Shown one piece after another: positions 11,490 to 23,803 of a stretch of DNA of 64,000 nt; position 1 is the first letter of the stretch; each line of letters opens with the position of its first letter. The notes beneath the pieces are model-generated. The model ran no database searches. It worked only from the letters and a program-made list of their open reading frames with translations, and was not told the origin of the DNA. Where the stretch lies: positions 1 to 64,000 of the forward strand of contig MU859177.1 in assembly GCA_033297205.1 (NCBI GenBank), given 5' to 3'. This DNA is from Pseudoneurospora amorphoporcata. Its lineage: Eukaryota > Ascomycota > Sordariomycetes > Sordariales > Sordariaceae. A program made the position numbers and the translations under genes.

Positions 11490-12732
11490 TTAATCGTCAT
11501 CCTCCATCAAGGCGGCAAGCTCGGCCTCCTCATCAGCCGTCAATAGCCCCTCACCATCGGGTTTCTCCTCCTCTGCGGGTTTGATGGGCTTCTTTTGCTC
11601 CTCGACGGCAGCGTCCAGGCTAGCCTTGTCCAAAGCCCATGTCCTGACGGTTCCATCAATGCTCACACTGCAAACGCGCTCGCTTGATCCGGCGGAGCCC
11701 CTGAGAATGACCAGCTCGGTCACTTCGTCGTAGTGGCCCTCCAGGGAGCAGTAAAGTTTGCCTGACGTCCGGTCCCAGATTTTGAGGTCTTCGTCACGTC
11801 CGGCGGTGATGACCCATTGGTCTGTAACCGCCACAGCACGAACATGGTCGCCGTGCTCGAAAATGTCGTCACTGGTGAAGCCCCTGATTCTGGAGAGACA
11901 TTTGGCAGTTCCGTCACCGCTCGCGGTCCATAGGTCAACCTCGTTGCCTTCGTGATCAATGACAAGCTTGTATACAGTTGTCTCGTGGACTAGGATGGTA
12001 TGTCGCTCTGCCGCCGGGGTAGCAGGGTCAGGCTCCGCGAACTGCTCCCATCCATCTAGACGAATCTTCCAGCGGCGGATGTGCGGGTCGCTGCTGGCAC
12101 TGACGATGCACAACTCATCCGGTGACGAGGAAGCAGGGTCAACGACCAGGTCCTGGATGCTGAGCATGTTCACGACGCTGTCCTGCAGAACATGCAGCTT
12201 GGAGCCGGTGGCAACATCCCACACGATGAGCTTCTTGTCGGCGCCACCACTGACCAGAACGTCCTTTCCACTGAGCTTTGCGCAAACGATGGCTTTGACG
12301 AAGTCGGAGTGACCAGCATACTTGCGGGCCGGAGCCCTGGTATCAATGTCCCAGGACCAGATGTTCTTGTCCCAGGCACCGGCAAAGATAATCTTGTTCC
12401 CGGGACCACCAACAGCTACACAACTGACGGGGGTCGTGGGACCGCGGTAGACTGTACTCGTGTCTCCCTCGCCGTCCACCTGGACTCTTCGGACTGCTCC
12501 GGCGGACTCGGCTACGAAAATGGCCGAGGAGGGGGCACGGGGGTCAACAACGGCCCCGAGGATCTTGGACTTGAGCTTGATGGGATTGCCATACGTGTTA
12601 CTGGTCTTGGCTTCTCTCCTCTCTCTCTTTGCGATCTCGGCACTGCAACATGTTAGATTCTCACTCCATCTCAGGGGAAAGTCTGTTTACTTACTCGGTC
12701 TCGAAGAAGTGACGAGGGTCGGAGGACTGCAT
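11490..12732 (-). CDS. WD40 repeat protein
   Basis: Exon 1 (12732-12695) encodes MQSSDPRHFFET. A 52-bp intron (12643-12694, GTAAGT ... TTGCAG) leads into exon 2 (12642-11490), giving 396 residues. WD-type blades are clear: GAWDKNIWSWDI, GGADKKLIVWDV, SASSDPHIRRWKI, AGRDEDLKIWDR and VSIDGTVRTWAL. Together they suggest one seven-bladed propeller, probably a protein-interaction scaffold. The tail is acidic (ELAALMEDDD-stop). I do not recognise a specific orthologue. It shares a 450-bp divergent promoter with the mcl1/ctf4 gene. A GTG at 12479 lies inside the continuous frame and is not the start. Confidence 0.85.
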
Positions 12733-13025
12733 CTTGATGCCTGATCTGATGACCTGGGAGGATGGTTGATAAGTGACCGCCTGATGATTACCTGTAGAGT
12801 GGATGAAGTTGCAGATGATTCAGGTACGGTCAAATGTTGTCAAGGCCTACGCATAGACAAGCGGGCGATCCTTAACAGTTTGTGAGACTACCATACAGCA
12901 GCGGGAGAAGCTGCCCCTGTCAGCATTTGGCGGGGAAGTTCAGCGCTCAATGAGTGGGTCCCACTCGCTGGGGGACATGATAAGTTGTTAGCGCCCCAGC
13001 ATGCTGTAAATTGAAAACGCGCTCG

Positions 13026-13031
13026 ACGCGT
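13026..13031. promoter_or_regulatory. MluI cell-cycle box (ACGCGT) upstream of mcl1
   Basis: The palindrome GACGCGTC lies about 155 bp before the mcl1/ctf4 start codon, with another ACGCG core a few bases upstream. ACGCGT is the site of the MBF-type G1/S transcription factor in yeasts, which drives DNA replication genes. The site also faces the WD40 gene. Function here is inferred. Confidence 0.5.
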
Positions 13032-13182
13032 CTTTCGATCTTGTAACTTATTACACGCCGTTTACAGCTTTCCATAAGACCATTTTCCTCTTCTCCACAT
13101 CTCTTTTCTCCTTTCATGTTTTGCGACTAAAGGGAATGGTTTCAGAGTAAACAGACTCACCATTCATCAGATCCGACCAAAC

Positions 13183-15846
13183 ATGACGACCCTCATCGCA
13201 TCCCGACCGCGGTCACGACCCGCCCATCCACCGGGAGCGACATACTGCGCCTACACGCCCGACGGCACCAGACTGGTGACGGTCGGGTCCAACAACACCA
13301 CCAGGCTCTACAAGACGGGCTACGAAGGCGAGCCCACCAATATCGACGATTGCCAGGAACAGAACCTTGCCCTTGCCACCAGCAACAACTACTTTGTGGC
13401 CGGCTCCGAAGACGGTACCGTCAGCTTGTACTCCCTCGACACCAACGCCTTCGACCGGTTCCTCCTCCGAACCTCTCTGCCAGTTCGCGATGTCGCCATA
13501 TCCCCAGACCATCAGTGGTGTGCTGTGGCCAGCGACGAGCTTACAGTCAGGTTGGTTGGAGTCCACGATAACACCCAACTACGCACCCTCAAAGAACACG
13601 GAAAGCCCACCAAACACCTGACCTTCGATCCCAAGGGGAGCCTGCTCGCGCTATCATGTACCGACGGCGTCATCTACATGTACTCCCTCACGGCCGAACA
13701 CCCCGAGCTCATCCGAAAGGTGGATGGTGTCATTGGCAGGCTAGACACAGAATCCGACGCCTCGTCAAGGGCCGTCTGGCACCCCGATGGCCGCGCCTTT
13801 GCCGTGCCCACTCCCACAAGAGACATCCAGGTTATTTCCAAGAACGACTGGGAGAAGCAGCGGGTCTTCAAGAACGGCCATGACGGAGATATCACGGCCC
13901 TGTCTTGGTCGCCCAACGGTGCCCTGCTCGCCTCGGCTGGCAGGGACAAGAAGCTCCTGATCTGGTCAGCCAAGGACCAGAGCGTCATTGCAAGATACGA
14001 ATATCCCAATGTTACTGATATCTGCTGGCATCCAACCAAGAACCTTGCCTCCTTCACAACCTCCGATGGAGAGCTTTACATCAGCCCCGACTTTGTCCCA
14101 GAGCAGTTCGCCTCTCTGCTCCGGCTGCCGAAACAGCCCGCCCCCTTCATCCACGACCCTCTCACCGAGCTGTCCAACAACACCCGCCGTCTAGAAGTTA
14201 GCGGGCCCAAGCCCGACGCTCGCCCACGCAGAGATTCCGTAGACGCCGACCTGGATGACCTCCTAGACGAAAACTACGGCCAAGACGACGATTTTGTGGT
14301 GGACGATGACGGTGCAGGATATACCCTTAACGCGGGGCGTAAGCGCCCAGCCGAAGACGATGCCATCTACGAGAGCCATCCCACCAAGCGCGGCCACTTT
14401 GTCCAGCCACAACACCACCCCTCCTTCCAACCCGGATCGACCCCGTGGCGCGGCAACCGAAAATATCTCTGCTTGAACCTGATCGGCTTCGTCTGGACGG
14501 TTGACCAAGACTCCCACAACACCGTAACCGTCGAATTCTACGACCACGAGTTCCACAGGGACTTCCATTTCACCGATACTTTCCTCTATGACAAAGCCTG
14601 CTTGAACGACAAGGGCTCCCTCTTCTCGTGCCCACCAAAAGATGACGGCTCGCCAGCTGTGGTCTTTTACCGACCTCACGAGACCTGGACGCAAAGGAAT
14701 GATTGGCGCATACAGTTGCCCAAGGGCGAGGCGGTGCTGGCCATGTCGCTGAGTGATTCGTACATAACCGTCACAACGACGGGTAACTATGTCAGGATAT
14801 ACACCCTTTTCGGAATCCCCGTAAGGGTGTACCGGCCCAAGAGCACGCCGATGGTGACATGCGCTAGCTGGAGGGACTACGTCCTGACTATGGGCAACGG
14901 GCCCGTGGGTGCGGATGGTCTGTCGCGGTTGTTGTATACCATTGAGAACATCAAGCGGGATGAGGTTTGTCAGAACGAAGACACCGTTGCCCTTCCTGAA
15001 GGCGCAACAGTGAAGAGCGTCTTCTTCTCTGACAATGGCGACCCCTGCATCTACGACTCAACCGGCACGCTCCTCACCCTCCTCCACTGGCGCCGTCCCT
15101 CCCGCGCCGTCTGGGTCCCCCTTCTCGACACCCGTCTCCTCCCGCGCCTGGCCTCGGGCCGCAAAAAGGAATCCTACTTCCCCATCGCCGTCGCCGACAA
15201 CAAATTCCACTGCATCATCCTCAAAGGCGGTGACCAATACCCCTACTTCCCCCGCCCCTTGCTCTCCGAATTCGACTTTGCCGTACCCCTCACCTCCGCA
15301 AAGCCCAAGAAGAAGAAGTCCTCCAAAAAGAAGCAGCAGCGTAACGGTGATGATTTGATGGACCTCGACGGAGAAGACTCCGACAACGGCAACTCCACCG
15401 CATCAGAAGCCAACGACTCCGACTCGGACTCCGAAAACAACAACAACAACAACACCGACCCCCTAACAACCAAGGAATCCCTCCCCCTAACCCAATCCTT
15501 CCTTTTGTCTTCCCTACGCGCCGCGCAGCTCTCGGACATGCTCGAAAGCTCGCGCTCCACGGCCTCGCAGCGTGCGACGCTCGCCAGGCTGGAACTCGAT
15601 ATCGACAAGACGTTGCTGCAGCTGCTGGCGATTGAGTGCCGCGAGGGCGAGGATAGGGGCATGAGGGCGCTGGAGGTGGTGCAGCTTATGAAGGATCGCA
15701 CGGGGAGGATGATTGAGGCGGCAGGTAAGGTTGCGGAGAGGTATGGGAGGAGGATATTGGGGGAGAAGATTAGGGAGGTTGGGGAGAGGAGGGTGGCTGG
15801 GGGGGAGGATGGGGGGAGTGAAGGGGAGGAGGATCCTTTTGCTTAA
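13183..15846 (+). CDS. mcl1: Replication adaptor Mcl1/Ctf4 (SepB, WDHD1/And-1 family)
   Basis: Intronless gene for 887 residues starting MTTLIASRPRSRPAHPPG after an AAC ATG start context. Residues about 10-330 form an N-terminal WD40 propeller (GSEDGTVSLYSLDT, WSPNGALLASAGRDKKLLIW). An acidic linker follows (DLDDLLDENYGQDDDFVVDDD). Residues about 425-720 form the second propeller (Mcl1-mid domain) with GNRKYLCLNLIGFVWTVDQD. The end is a Lys/acidic linker and a helical region (SFLLSSLRAAQLSDMLES). In this family the protein is a trimeric hub that links the CMG helicase to DNA polymerase alpha-primase and supports sister-chromatid cohesion; the Aspergillus orthologue is sepB. It probably acts in the nucleus in S phase, consistent with the MluI box upstream. 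No defects are visible. Confidence 0.93.
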   Translation: MTTLIASRPRSRPAHPPGATYCAYTPDGTRLVTVGSNNTTRLYKTGYEGEPTNIDDCQEQNLALATSNNYFVAGSEDGTVSLYSLDTNAFDRFLLRTSLPVRDVAISPDHQWCAVASDELTVRLVGVHDNTQLRTLKEHGKPTKHLTFDPKGSLLALSCTDGVIYMYSLTAEHPELIRKVDGVIGRLDTESDASSRAVWHPDGRAFAVPTPTRDIQVISKNDWEKQRVFKNGHDGDITALSWSPNGALLASAGRDKKLLIWSAKDQSVIARYEYPNVTDICWHPTKNLASFTTSDGELYISPDFVPEQFASLLRLPKQPAPFIHDPLTELSNNTRRLEVSGPKPDARPRRDSVDADLDDLLDENYGQDDDFVVDDDGAGYTLNAGRKRPAEDDAIYESHPTKRGHFVQPQHHPSFQPGSTPWRGNRKYLCLNLIGFVWTVDQDSHNTVTVEFYDHEFHRDFHFTDTFLYDKACLNDKGSLFSCPPKDDGSPAVVFYRPHETWTQRNDWRIQLPKGEAVLAMSLSDSYITVTTTGNYVRIYTLFGIPVRVYRPKSTPMVTCASWRDYVLTMGNGPVGADGLSRLLYTIENIKRDEVCQNEDTVALPEGATVKSVFFSDNGDPCIYDSTGTLLTLLHWRRPSRAVWVPLLDTRLLPRLASGRKKESYFPIAVADNKFHCIILKGGDQYPYFPRPLLSEFDFAVPLTSAKPKKKKSSKKKQQRNGDDLMDLDGEDSDNGNSTASEANDSDSDSENNNNNNTDPLTTKESLPLTQSFLLSSLRAAQLSDMLESSRSTASQRATLARLELDIDKTLLQLLAIECREGEDRGMRALEVVQLMKDRTGRMIEAAGKVAERYGRRILGEKIREVGERRVAGGEDGGSEGEEDPFA

Positions 15847-16623
15847 GAGATTGTAGCCAGGGTAGGAGGGGGCTTTGATGTGCTTGGAGAGAGGCTACCG
15901 GTAGGCTTCAGGTGAGAGCCATGTTCCATTTGTTTTTCTATTGCTGTTAGAGCTACGGCTTTGCTTGTTTCAGTGAGGTCTTGGGATGGGAGTATGTGTT
16001 TGGAAAAGTCCCATCTGCTTCTGGAAATGCTTTAGTGTAGAACGAAGATGGAGGAAATACCACCTCCTGTTCTGCTTGTCCATCATGCCGTCCAAATCGA
16101 ATACACCAGCTAGTTAGTTCAAGGTGAAGCAAGTGGTACATCCAATAAACTATACGGTTGAATGTCCCATAAGTTGCTCGATGGCAAATGAGACCTGTCA
16201 CATCCCATCCCAACATACACTAACCACGTCGCGTGATGTGACAATATGACGGAACGGCCTGGACTAGCGAAGTGATGAACTGGAGGGGGGTCTTAAGTCT
16301 ACAATTTAACTTTGGACGGAAAAAAAAAGTTTTAAAAATCTGGCGTGTTCACGTCTAATGCCGAGTAATGAACAAATCGAGCCTCCAAGGTCAGTACCGA
16401 GATTAGGTAGGTAGTCGTCAACAAGATGGAAACTACTGTAGTACACTATATACACTACATACATCCTGTACACATGTAGGTAAGGTAGCAAAGAAACAGC
16501 TTCAGAGCGCTGCCCCCTTAACCGTTACGTGGAAAGATCGATTGATCGACGATCGGCACCTACCTACCTACATACACGAAACTTAGGTACATATGGCAGA
16601 ATAGCATGGGACCACACCACACT

Positions 16624-17262
16624 GGCTGGGCTGGGCTGGGCTGGGCTTCCTGGTCCTGGTCGTGGACCTACACTACATTTTCAAAAACTTCATGGACCGC
16701 TTCGCTCCATCCGAGTCCGAGTCCGAGTCCGAGTCCATTGTTCCCCGTCGCTCTTTGGGTAGGTGTTTTGAGATGATGGTCCACGAAGGACTTTTGCAAG
16801 ATCTTGGGCACCTGATGGCCCTGGGGACGTGACGCATGTAAAAGTAGATTGTCACGGTAGCTTCCGCGAAGCATACACATACATACACACATGTACATAA
16901 CATATGTACAAGCGTTCGAGGCCTGTAGTATGCATGTATGTATGTATGTAGTGGTCTGTGTGTGGCCTCCTGCTGCCAGGTACAACACTTTCAGTAAGTA
17001 CCTTGGGTGGGCAGCTAGGCAGGTAAGGTAGATGCTGTCGTGCACGCCGCCGTGTTACATTTTAAGTAAGCGTATGTAAGGGCATGCATAGGTAGGATGG
17101 GCGGCCCGTGCTGGACCCAGACAGAGATGATGAGTATGACGGGATATGTAAGGTATGCATGCATTGCCATTCAGCGGTACGTTGTAGATGATAGATAGAT
17201 GTCCTGATATCCTGATATCCTGGAACCTGGGACCTGGGACGTGGGACCTGGGACCGGGGAGC
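16624..17262. repeat. Cluster of short tandem repeats
   Basis: Within 650 bp there are (GGGCT)n at 16624-16647, (GAGTCC)n at 16711-16736, (ATGT)n at 16930-16950, and a GATATCCT / ACCTGGG-type array around 17207-17262. They do not overlap any supported gene. Confidence 0.8.
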
Positions 17263-20200
17263 TTGGGCCTGAAGAGTGTGGGGGTCCCATTTTGATGGAC
17301 AGAGAACGATATCTATCTCGAGACCTTTGTTTGCCGTACCTACCTACCGTACGTAATGTGATGTATGCGTCTCGGGTGTCTGTTTGGGCGTATACATAAA
17401 AAATTGTTTTCTGGTGTGTCTTGCTTGGGGTGTATGGTGTCTGACACTGGAAAGACGCTGAAGGAAGTGTTAGGTTCTCGTGAAGCGGCCCTCCGGAAAG
17501 AAAAGTCAAGGTGGATGCAGTCATGCAGATATGCTGCATATAGGGGGCCCAGATACATGTGGAAATCAAGAGGATTCTTGGATTAGAAAGGAACGGGTAT
17601 ACTTGCCCAGCGATTTGACACCCGATGCAGTCCATTTACTCCGTGGACATAAATTCCCGGAGTTTTGGCAAGGTTCCACAGGACGATCATGAGGGTCATT
17701 TGCGGTCACTTGGGGCCCAAGGGCCCTATGATAGCTCCCTCACGCCATCATACCGGGGCGATAGCCCTGACGATCGACTTATAGCGGCCCCGGTTATTAA
17801 TTCCCGTCAGTCCAGTGAGTGTTGGTCCGGGGTTTCAGAAAAGCAATGTCCATTGTCCATGCCCCTGAAGTAAGGCTGATTACATAGTGCTTGTCAAACT
17901 GGTGTGGAGGGTAGACAGGCAGGCTACCTCTAAGAAATCTCCCGTCGTCCGAATGGACGGGATCTTCGTTTGGCGATGATGTTGGATGGCACCAAGTCCG
18001 TGATCTCGATGTCGAGAGGTGGCAAGCTGAAGAATGAAGAGATGATGAGAAGACGTGAATGAATAGAAGCTGAAAGATGGACGGCTTGGGAAGTCAGCAG
18101 TTTCAGGTTGCTTACCTAACCTTTAGAAATTGTTAGTGCAATGCGTCCCCATTTGTTGTTCTCCTTCCTTTGCGGGAGACAGGAAGAACAAGTGAGTGTG
18201 CCAAATGGGGGGTGTATCGGCAATGTAGGGTACAACATCGGAATCCAATATCGGCCTCTTCCATTTCTGGAACACTACCTTATTGAAGACGGTATGGTCG
18301 GGAATACTCGTAGGAAAAGGCAGATCGAGTCTGTCGAGATAGGAAACGGCATGTTGAACCGGTTTCCGCGGCTGCATGGGGTCCATCCAGAGCAAGCAAT
18401 GGTCCCGACGACTGACATTCAGGTGGCGTATGTATGTCATCTCCATACGCTATCTATGTCGTGGGGGGTCACGCTTCGGACCCTCTTCCGTTGACGAGAA
18501 CGTAACAAGAGAGATGTGGTCATTCGCCTACCTCTTTCTGTCCCGTCTTGATGCTCCACGGGCGCTGAACTGAACTGTCAGGAGATGCCCGAAAGATCTT
18601 GGTGGTGTAACTTGGTGAGTCTTGGGTTTTGGGGCTCTCAGAGACTAGACTGAGACCCGCTACATAACAACGGGAGATTTGGCGTCGTGCGTGCACGCCT
18701 GCGGCCAAAGATGCGGACAGTTTTTCCACTGTGAAAAGGAGAAGAGCAAGTCTGTCCGAATGATGACAGCCAAGTGGGTGTCGGGATGTTTCGAGACGGT
18801 GGTCAAGATGATGGTCCTCGGAAATGGCTGCCACGAGAGCGAGCCAAGATTGGCCAAGCGCGTGTCCCTATCCGATCCGCTGCCCTACCCAAATGAGGTG
18901 CATCAAGAGCAAGCAACGCCGTTTGGGTGCCCTCGTCCATCGTGCCGAACGCCATGTACTGCGAGTAACGCAGTCATACGACAGGAACTGAACCTGTTAT
19001 GGAAGCCGTGTGCCAAAGCCGGACGGAAAGTGGTTCAAGGAAAGTTTACGGTCGTACGGTAAAATATGGTGGTACTCGATGCCCTGCGTGGGTCAGATTT
19101 GCATTCTTCGTCCCATTCCTTTTTGATGGGAACCAAAACAAATACAACTGTAACGTGGTCATGGAGAAGTTCGGGATTTTCTAGAGCTTCTTTTTTTCGG
19201 TCCTTTTTGTATGTGCAGAAGAACAACATAGTATGCCTCTGGGAGGGATGGCTTACGTACGTGGAAGGACGACATGGTGTCAGCAGTCAGTACTGTCAGC
19301 AGTTGATACTTGGGGCCAATCCCAACCTAATTGTGTGTAACTCGCTGCGTGGCTGTTTTCTGAACTCCGATCTGACCCACGATTTCATCGAGTGTTGACC
19401 AACATGTTCATCAGATCTGCTACTTCTTCAGTTCCCCCTCGGCCGTGTGGTCCTGTCTCTTCTGTCTCTGGTTATGTCTCTGATGGGCCAGGCGAACGGA
19501 ATTCCGCCCGTTTATGCGGTTGGGCTGCGATTGGCTCTGTTTCAACGCCTCTTCCATTTCCATTTCTCTGTGCATTCGATCCGTGCTCCGGTTCCTGACT
19601 TGACTGGTGTTGTCATGCCTTCAAGTTGCCTCCTGCCTTTTCCTTCACCTTGTTCGGAGGAACTATATTGCCAATCTGCATGTTCATGTATGGACTGCGG
19701 GTAGGATAGTTGCCGAATAGCTGCTGGCTTGCCGGCGGCGTGACCAACTTACCTTAGTCTGGATAACAAGGCTCTCTCAGCCTGGAATGGAAGGTGGTCA
19801 AGCCGTTCAATGCGAAAAAGTGTTGTCGCCTTGGCCGGGTACCTGAGGTTAGAGATGCTGCAGGGGAGGCGGCAGCCTAGTCAAGACTCCCGGGTCTTCT
19901 GGACGGCCTGAGCGTTGGCGTGCGGCATCTGTGTGCTGGGAAGGTACAAGCGAGGTACAGTACTGCATTAACTTCTCAATACTACCACCTGTGAGTAAGT
20001 CTGTTAGTGAAGCACCATCCAAGTATTATGCCCCCTGACAGGAGCTACCCGTCTACCTGGCACAAGACTTCCTTCCATTACAAGGGCAACTGCACAGGGA
20101 CGATGTCCCAGGAGGAAGGAATCTTGGGTTCTTCTTGCTGCACTTCCTCATGCACGCACTGAATGCAGTTTCCTTGGGATGAAAACGAATGCGGATAGTT

Positions 20201-21051
20201 ACAATGTAAGCAGACGCAGATCGGCTTGGTGGATGCTTGTTTGGTTTTCCATGCGACAGCGGCCAGTGCATCCATCCATCGAATCCCAGAGGAACAGCCC
20301 CTGGAATTATATGCGAACTTGCAGTCTACCCCATCATGGTTCATGTCCGTTGGCGTTGTCAATGTCGTCGTTGTCAAGACTCTACATCTGCTTGTACACG
20401 TTCCCACCACTCTGTGGTCTCTTCGGCTTCCTGCCAGAGGTAGCCTCTCCATATCCACGGGGGGGGCTTCCATGTTTGGTGACTTGGCCAAGAGGTCCGT
20501 CCCGTCGACAGCCGTTCCATTGTCGTGGTCAGGTCTCCCTTGTGGTGCTTGGCCTACACTACAGAACCTAGGAAAGGTTTCCCCCGGATCGACCACTGAC
20601 CAAGCATCCGCCGCTCAACCAATCAATTCACCTTTCTGCTCCTCCCATAGTCCTCCGTGGTCCTCCACTAGACCGCCGCCCACTTTGCTTCTTGGACATC
20701 GATTCGTAGATTCCACACAATTGTCCCCCGTTTCGAGGTCGACGACCGGTTACTTTTTAGCCCCGAGTCGTCTCCGTTCTCCGTCCTTGTTGCGCCACCG
20801 AGACCGGCAGCGAACGAAGAGCGCTCCAAAGAAAAAGCAAATGCCTTTTTCGCTCCACTCTCCCGACAACAACTCACTAGAACTAGCCCCCCCGGCCGTG
20901 CTGCCGACCATCAGACCAGCAGAGAGACCAGGACTAGAAGTCCACTTTCTTCCATCAGGTTTCTAACCCAACCGACCATCTCCCGTTCCCCTCCGTCTCC
21001 GTCCGCCCATCTTGTCCTCCTCCCTGTTGCTTGCTTAATCCCACCGCAGCA

Positions 21052-21076
21052 AGATAGACAGACAGACAGACAGACA
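21052..21076 (+). repeat. (GACA)n microsatellite
   Basis: About six units of GACA lie some 700 bp upstream of the HSF-type gene start, probably in its promoter or transcribed leader. Confidence 0.85.
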
Positions 21077-21789
21077 TCTTGATTGTCTGCCACCAGCGCC
21101 TCTCGAATCGACCGCTCAACCACCCACCGCCCACCGCCCCCGGCCGCAGAAACGAGAACCCATTGTCTGGGACAGCTTGGGTCTACAACGTGCATGCGAG
21201 GCTACCTACCGGCTACCTGTCACCAGTCGCAACACCCATCCCATCTTTGTCACTCGCACAGGGTCCAACCGCTGCCACTTTGAAAGAGCGCTTCAAGCGG
21301 GTCCTGGCCACGAGCAACGGGAAGTAGCAGGAGACAAACACAAGCCTCGAACCTCCAACAAGCCGCCGTCGCGAACAAAGCATACACAAGGAAGCTAGCC
21401 TACACATCGACACGGTGGGGGACTTTCCTGACCGGATTGACGCGCAACAATCTATCAGGTTCTGTTGCGCCACGCGATGAGGTAGGCTAATCAATCTCCC
21501 CCCTCCACGTTTTATCCGGTATGGGGCCCTCGCTGCGCAAACAATGCGCAATGGAGGTGGAATGGATCCCATGTGGACAAGGTTGTCCGAGGCCCGCCGT
21601 CTATATCGGCCGGTCTGTCATCCGGTCCATCGCCGGCTTTCCTTCCACCGCACGGAGCACCTCTACCATGTGTCGTCCAAGGTCCGATCCGGAGTGCTGG
21701 ATCGGATGGAACATATTGTATCTGCCTCAATCTACCTCATGTCTCTCCGTTGCGCTTACTGACACGATCGTTGCCCAGGTATAGTGCAG

Positions 21790-23803
21790 ATGGCTACCGC
21801 AACTGAAACCGCACCGAGAAACCACCTGGCCGACAAGCCTGAAGACTCAATGGGTGGAAGGAATCTACCGATCATCACACCAACCATCCAAATGTCGGCT
21901 CCCCCGGGCGACCCGATGGATATCACCCCCACCAGCAGCAACACCAGCAGCAATAGTAACAGCAATAGCAACAGCAATAACGCTATCATGGCAGCTCCAA
22001 GCAAGCCGGACCCCCTCCCGGCGCCCAAGAGCCCGGCCGAGGACGCGTTGAACGCCCAGGCAGCCCCCAATGGCCGGCCGCAACTGTCATCTGCAAACGA
22101 TCAGCTGTCCCCCGACAACATCATCATGCCAGCGCCGGCTGCCGCTGCCCCTGCCGTTCACCAGCCCAAGATTGTTCAAACGGCCTTCATCCATAAACTA
22201 TACAACATGTTGGAGGACAAGTCGATACAACATCTGATATCATGGTCGCCCACCTCTGAGAGCTTTGTTATGCAGCCCTCGCAAGAGTTCTCCAAGGTCT
22301 TGGCGTAAGTTGGGAGATTTACCGCCAGCATGGGACCGAATCGGTCGCTAACAGCCAGCAGCCAATATTTCAAACATACCAATATTTCATCCTTTGTCCG
22401 CCAGCTCAACATGTATGGGTTTCACAAAGGTAAGGAATCTCTTGAGCCAGCTGGTTACCAACATTCACTAACTAACACGGCGAAAAGTGAGTGATGTCTT
22501 CCACCACGGAGCTCCAGACGCCACCATTTGGGAGTTCAAGCACGGCAACGGCAACTTCAAGCGCGGAGATCTGGTTAGCTTGAGGGAGATCAAACGTCGA
22601 GCTTCTCGGCATTCTCTGGTACATAGAGAATACAACAACAGCAGCCAAAAGGCCCCGCCATCACAGCCCGGCACCCCCGCCGAGCCTATGCCTCCTATGC
22701 CGGAAGTTCAAGGAGGAGATCCCCGGCTTAACAGCATCGAGCATACTCTGTACGATCTCAGCACCCGACTTCAGCGGCACGAGGAGAACGCCCAGTTTAT
22801 GCATATCAAGCATCAGGCCATCATGGATACGGTCTCGCGCTTGCTCCAGTTTAACCATGAGCTTTCGCGCGCCGTACTTGCCCTCGCTCCTTCGCCTGAC
22901 AACCCGATACACCGTGACGGTAAGTTCTTTACTGAAAGGTTGTGTGTGGCCGACTCACTAATATGCTTTCCAGTATCGGCTTTGCAAGGGCAGGTCCAGC
23001 GCCAGATGGAGGTGTTCCGCTCTCTAGATGAGCCTCATGAGTCGGTCTTCGCTAGTACCCGTTCCTACTTCTCGAATGTGGAGAACGCGCCGGTATCACC
23101 GCGGCAAATGCCCCAGGACGACCCCCGGAGATGTGGCCCAACCTTGACGGTTCCCGGTCAACCACCTCGGCCATCGAGTTACAACATTTATCGTCCTGCC
23201 ATCCCTTCGAACCTGTCTATAAGTACCCCGGGCCGTAGGCCGTATGGCTCCACCAGCGGCAACTCGGCAGGAACATCTCCATCTTCCCTCCGCCCGCACC
23301 CGCCACCTCCGCCTCCGCATCCGTTGTCAAACGTTGAGCTACACCCGGGCTTGGCTAGGAGACATACCTCTGCCGATATCCGTGCTCATAGTTGGCAGGG
23401 TAACCAACCTCCTCCTCCTAACCCTCCTCCAACCTTCTCTGGGCCCCCGTCCTCGCAATGGCCTTCGTCGCCAAATCGTACTGGGTTGTCGGAAGATGCA
23501 CGTATCCGGGATTCGTTTTCACACTACTCTCTGCAGTCTGCTTCGCAACCCCGTTCCCGGCCAGCGTCGCCGCCACCCCTTCCTTCCTTCTCCACTAACG
23601 GTGGGGGAGACACTTTCGGAAATTGGTCCTGGAACTCGGCTGGCCGTGATAACAAGAACCTCTCGGTGAGAGATCACTCGACGCCGCCCACAAGGAGAGG
23701 AAGCATGGCCCATATCTTGAACCCAACTGATACTGCCGAAAGAGACGACGAGGACGAGGATCCGCGAGGCGACGAAGACCGGAAGCGAAAGCGACTGATG
23801 TGA
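21790..23803 (+). CDS. HSF-type DNA-binding regulator (Sfl1-like)
   Basis: Four exons (21790-22304, 22362-22429, 22488-22919, 22974-23803) give 614 residues. An HSF DNA-binding domain spans about residues 128-232 with FIHKLYNMLEDK, ISSFVRQLNMYGFHKV, IWEFKHGNGNFKRGDL and LREIKRRA. A heptad-rich segment at about 272-330 (RLNSIEHTLYDLSTRLQRHE) matches an HR-A/B oligomerisation region. The C-terminal half is Pro/Ser-rich and ends in a basic cluster (RKRKRL). The N-terminus has an Asn/Ser-repeat stretch. The winged-helix wording fits fungal Sfl1-type proteins (flocculation/hyphal regulators) as well as HSF proper, so the subfamily is tentative. The splice sites fall inside the DNA-binding domain and restore exact family residues. 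ATG 21790 is chosen because the frame upstream begins only with GTG. Confidence 0.88.

Larger units (their letters stand above)
15847..21789. other. 5.9-kb region without a recognisable gene
   Basis: No ORF in this stretch shows a domain or a convincing intron chain. It contains several tandem repeats, listed separately, and pyrimidine-rich sequence from about 20600 to 21100. The right part probably includes a long promoter and leader of the HSF-type gene. A CAG just before its ATG at 21790 could be the acceptor of a leader intron. Confidence 0.4.

Noticed and set aside
12170..12656. ORFs on both strands overlapping the WD40 gene
   Set aside because: Shadows of the spliced WD40 frame, which shows repeated WD blades.
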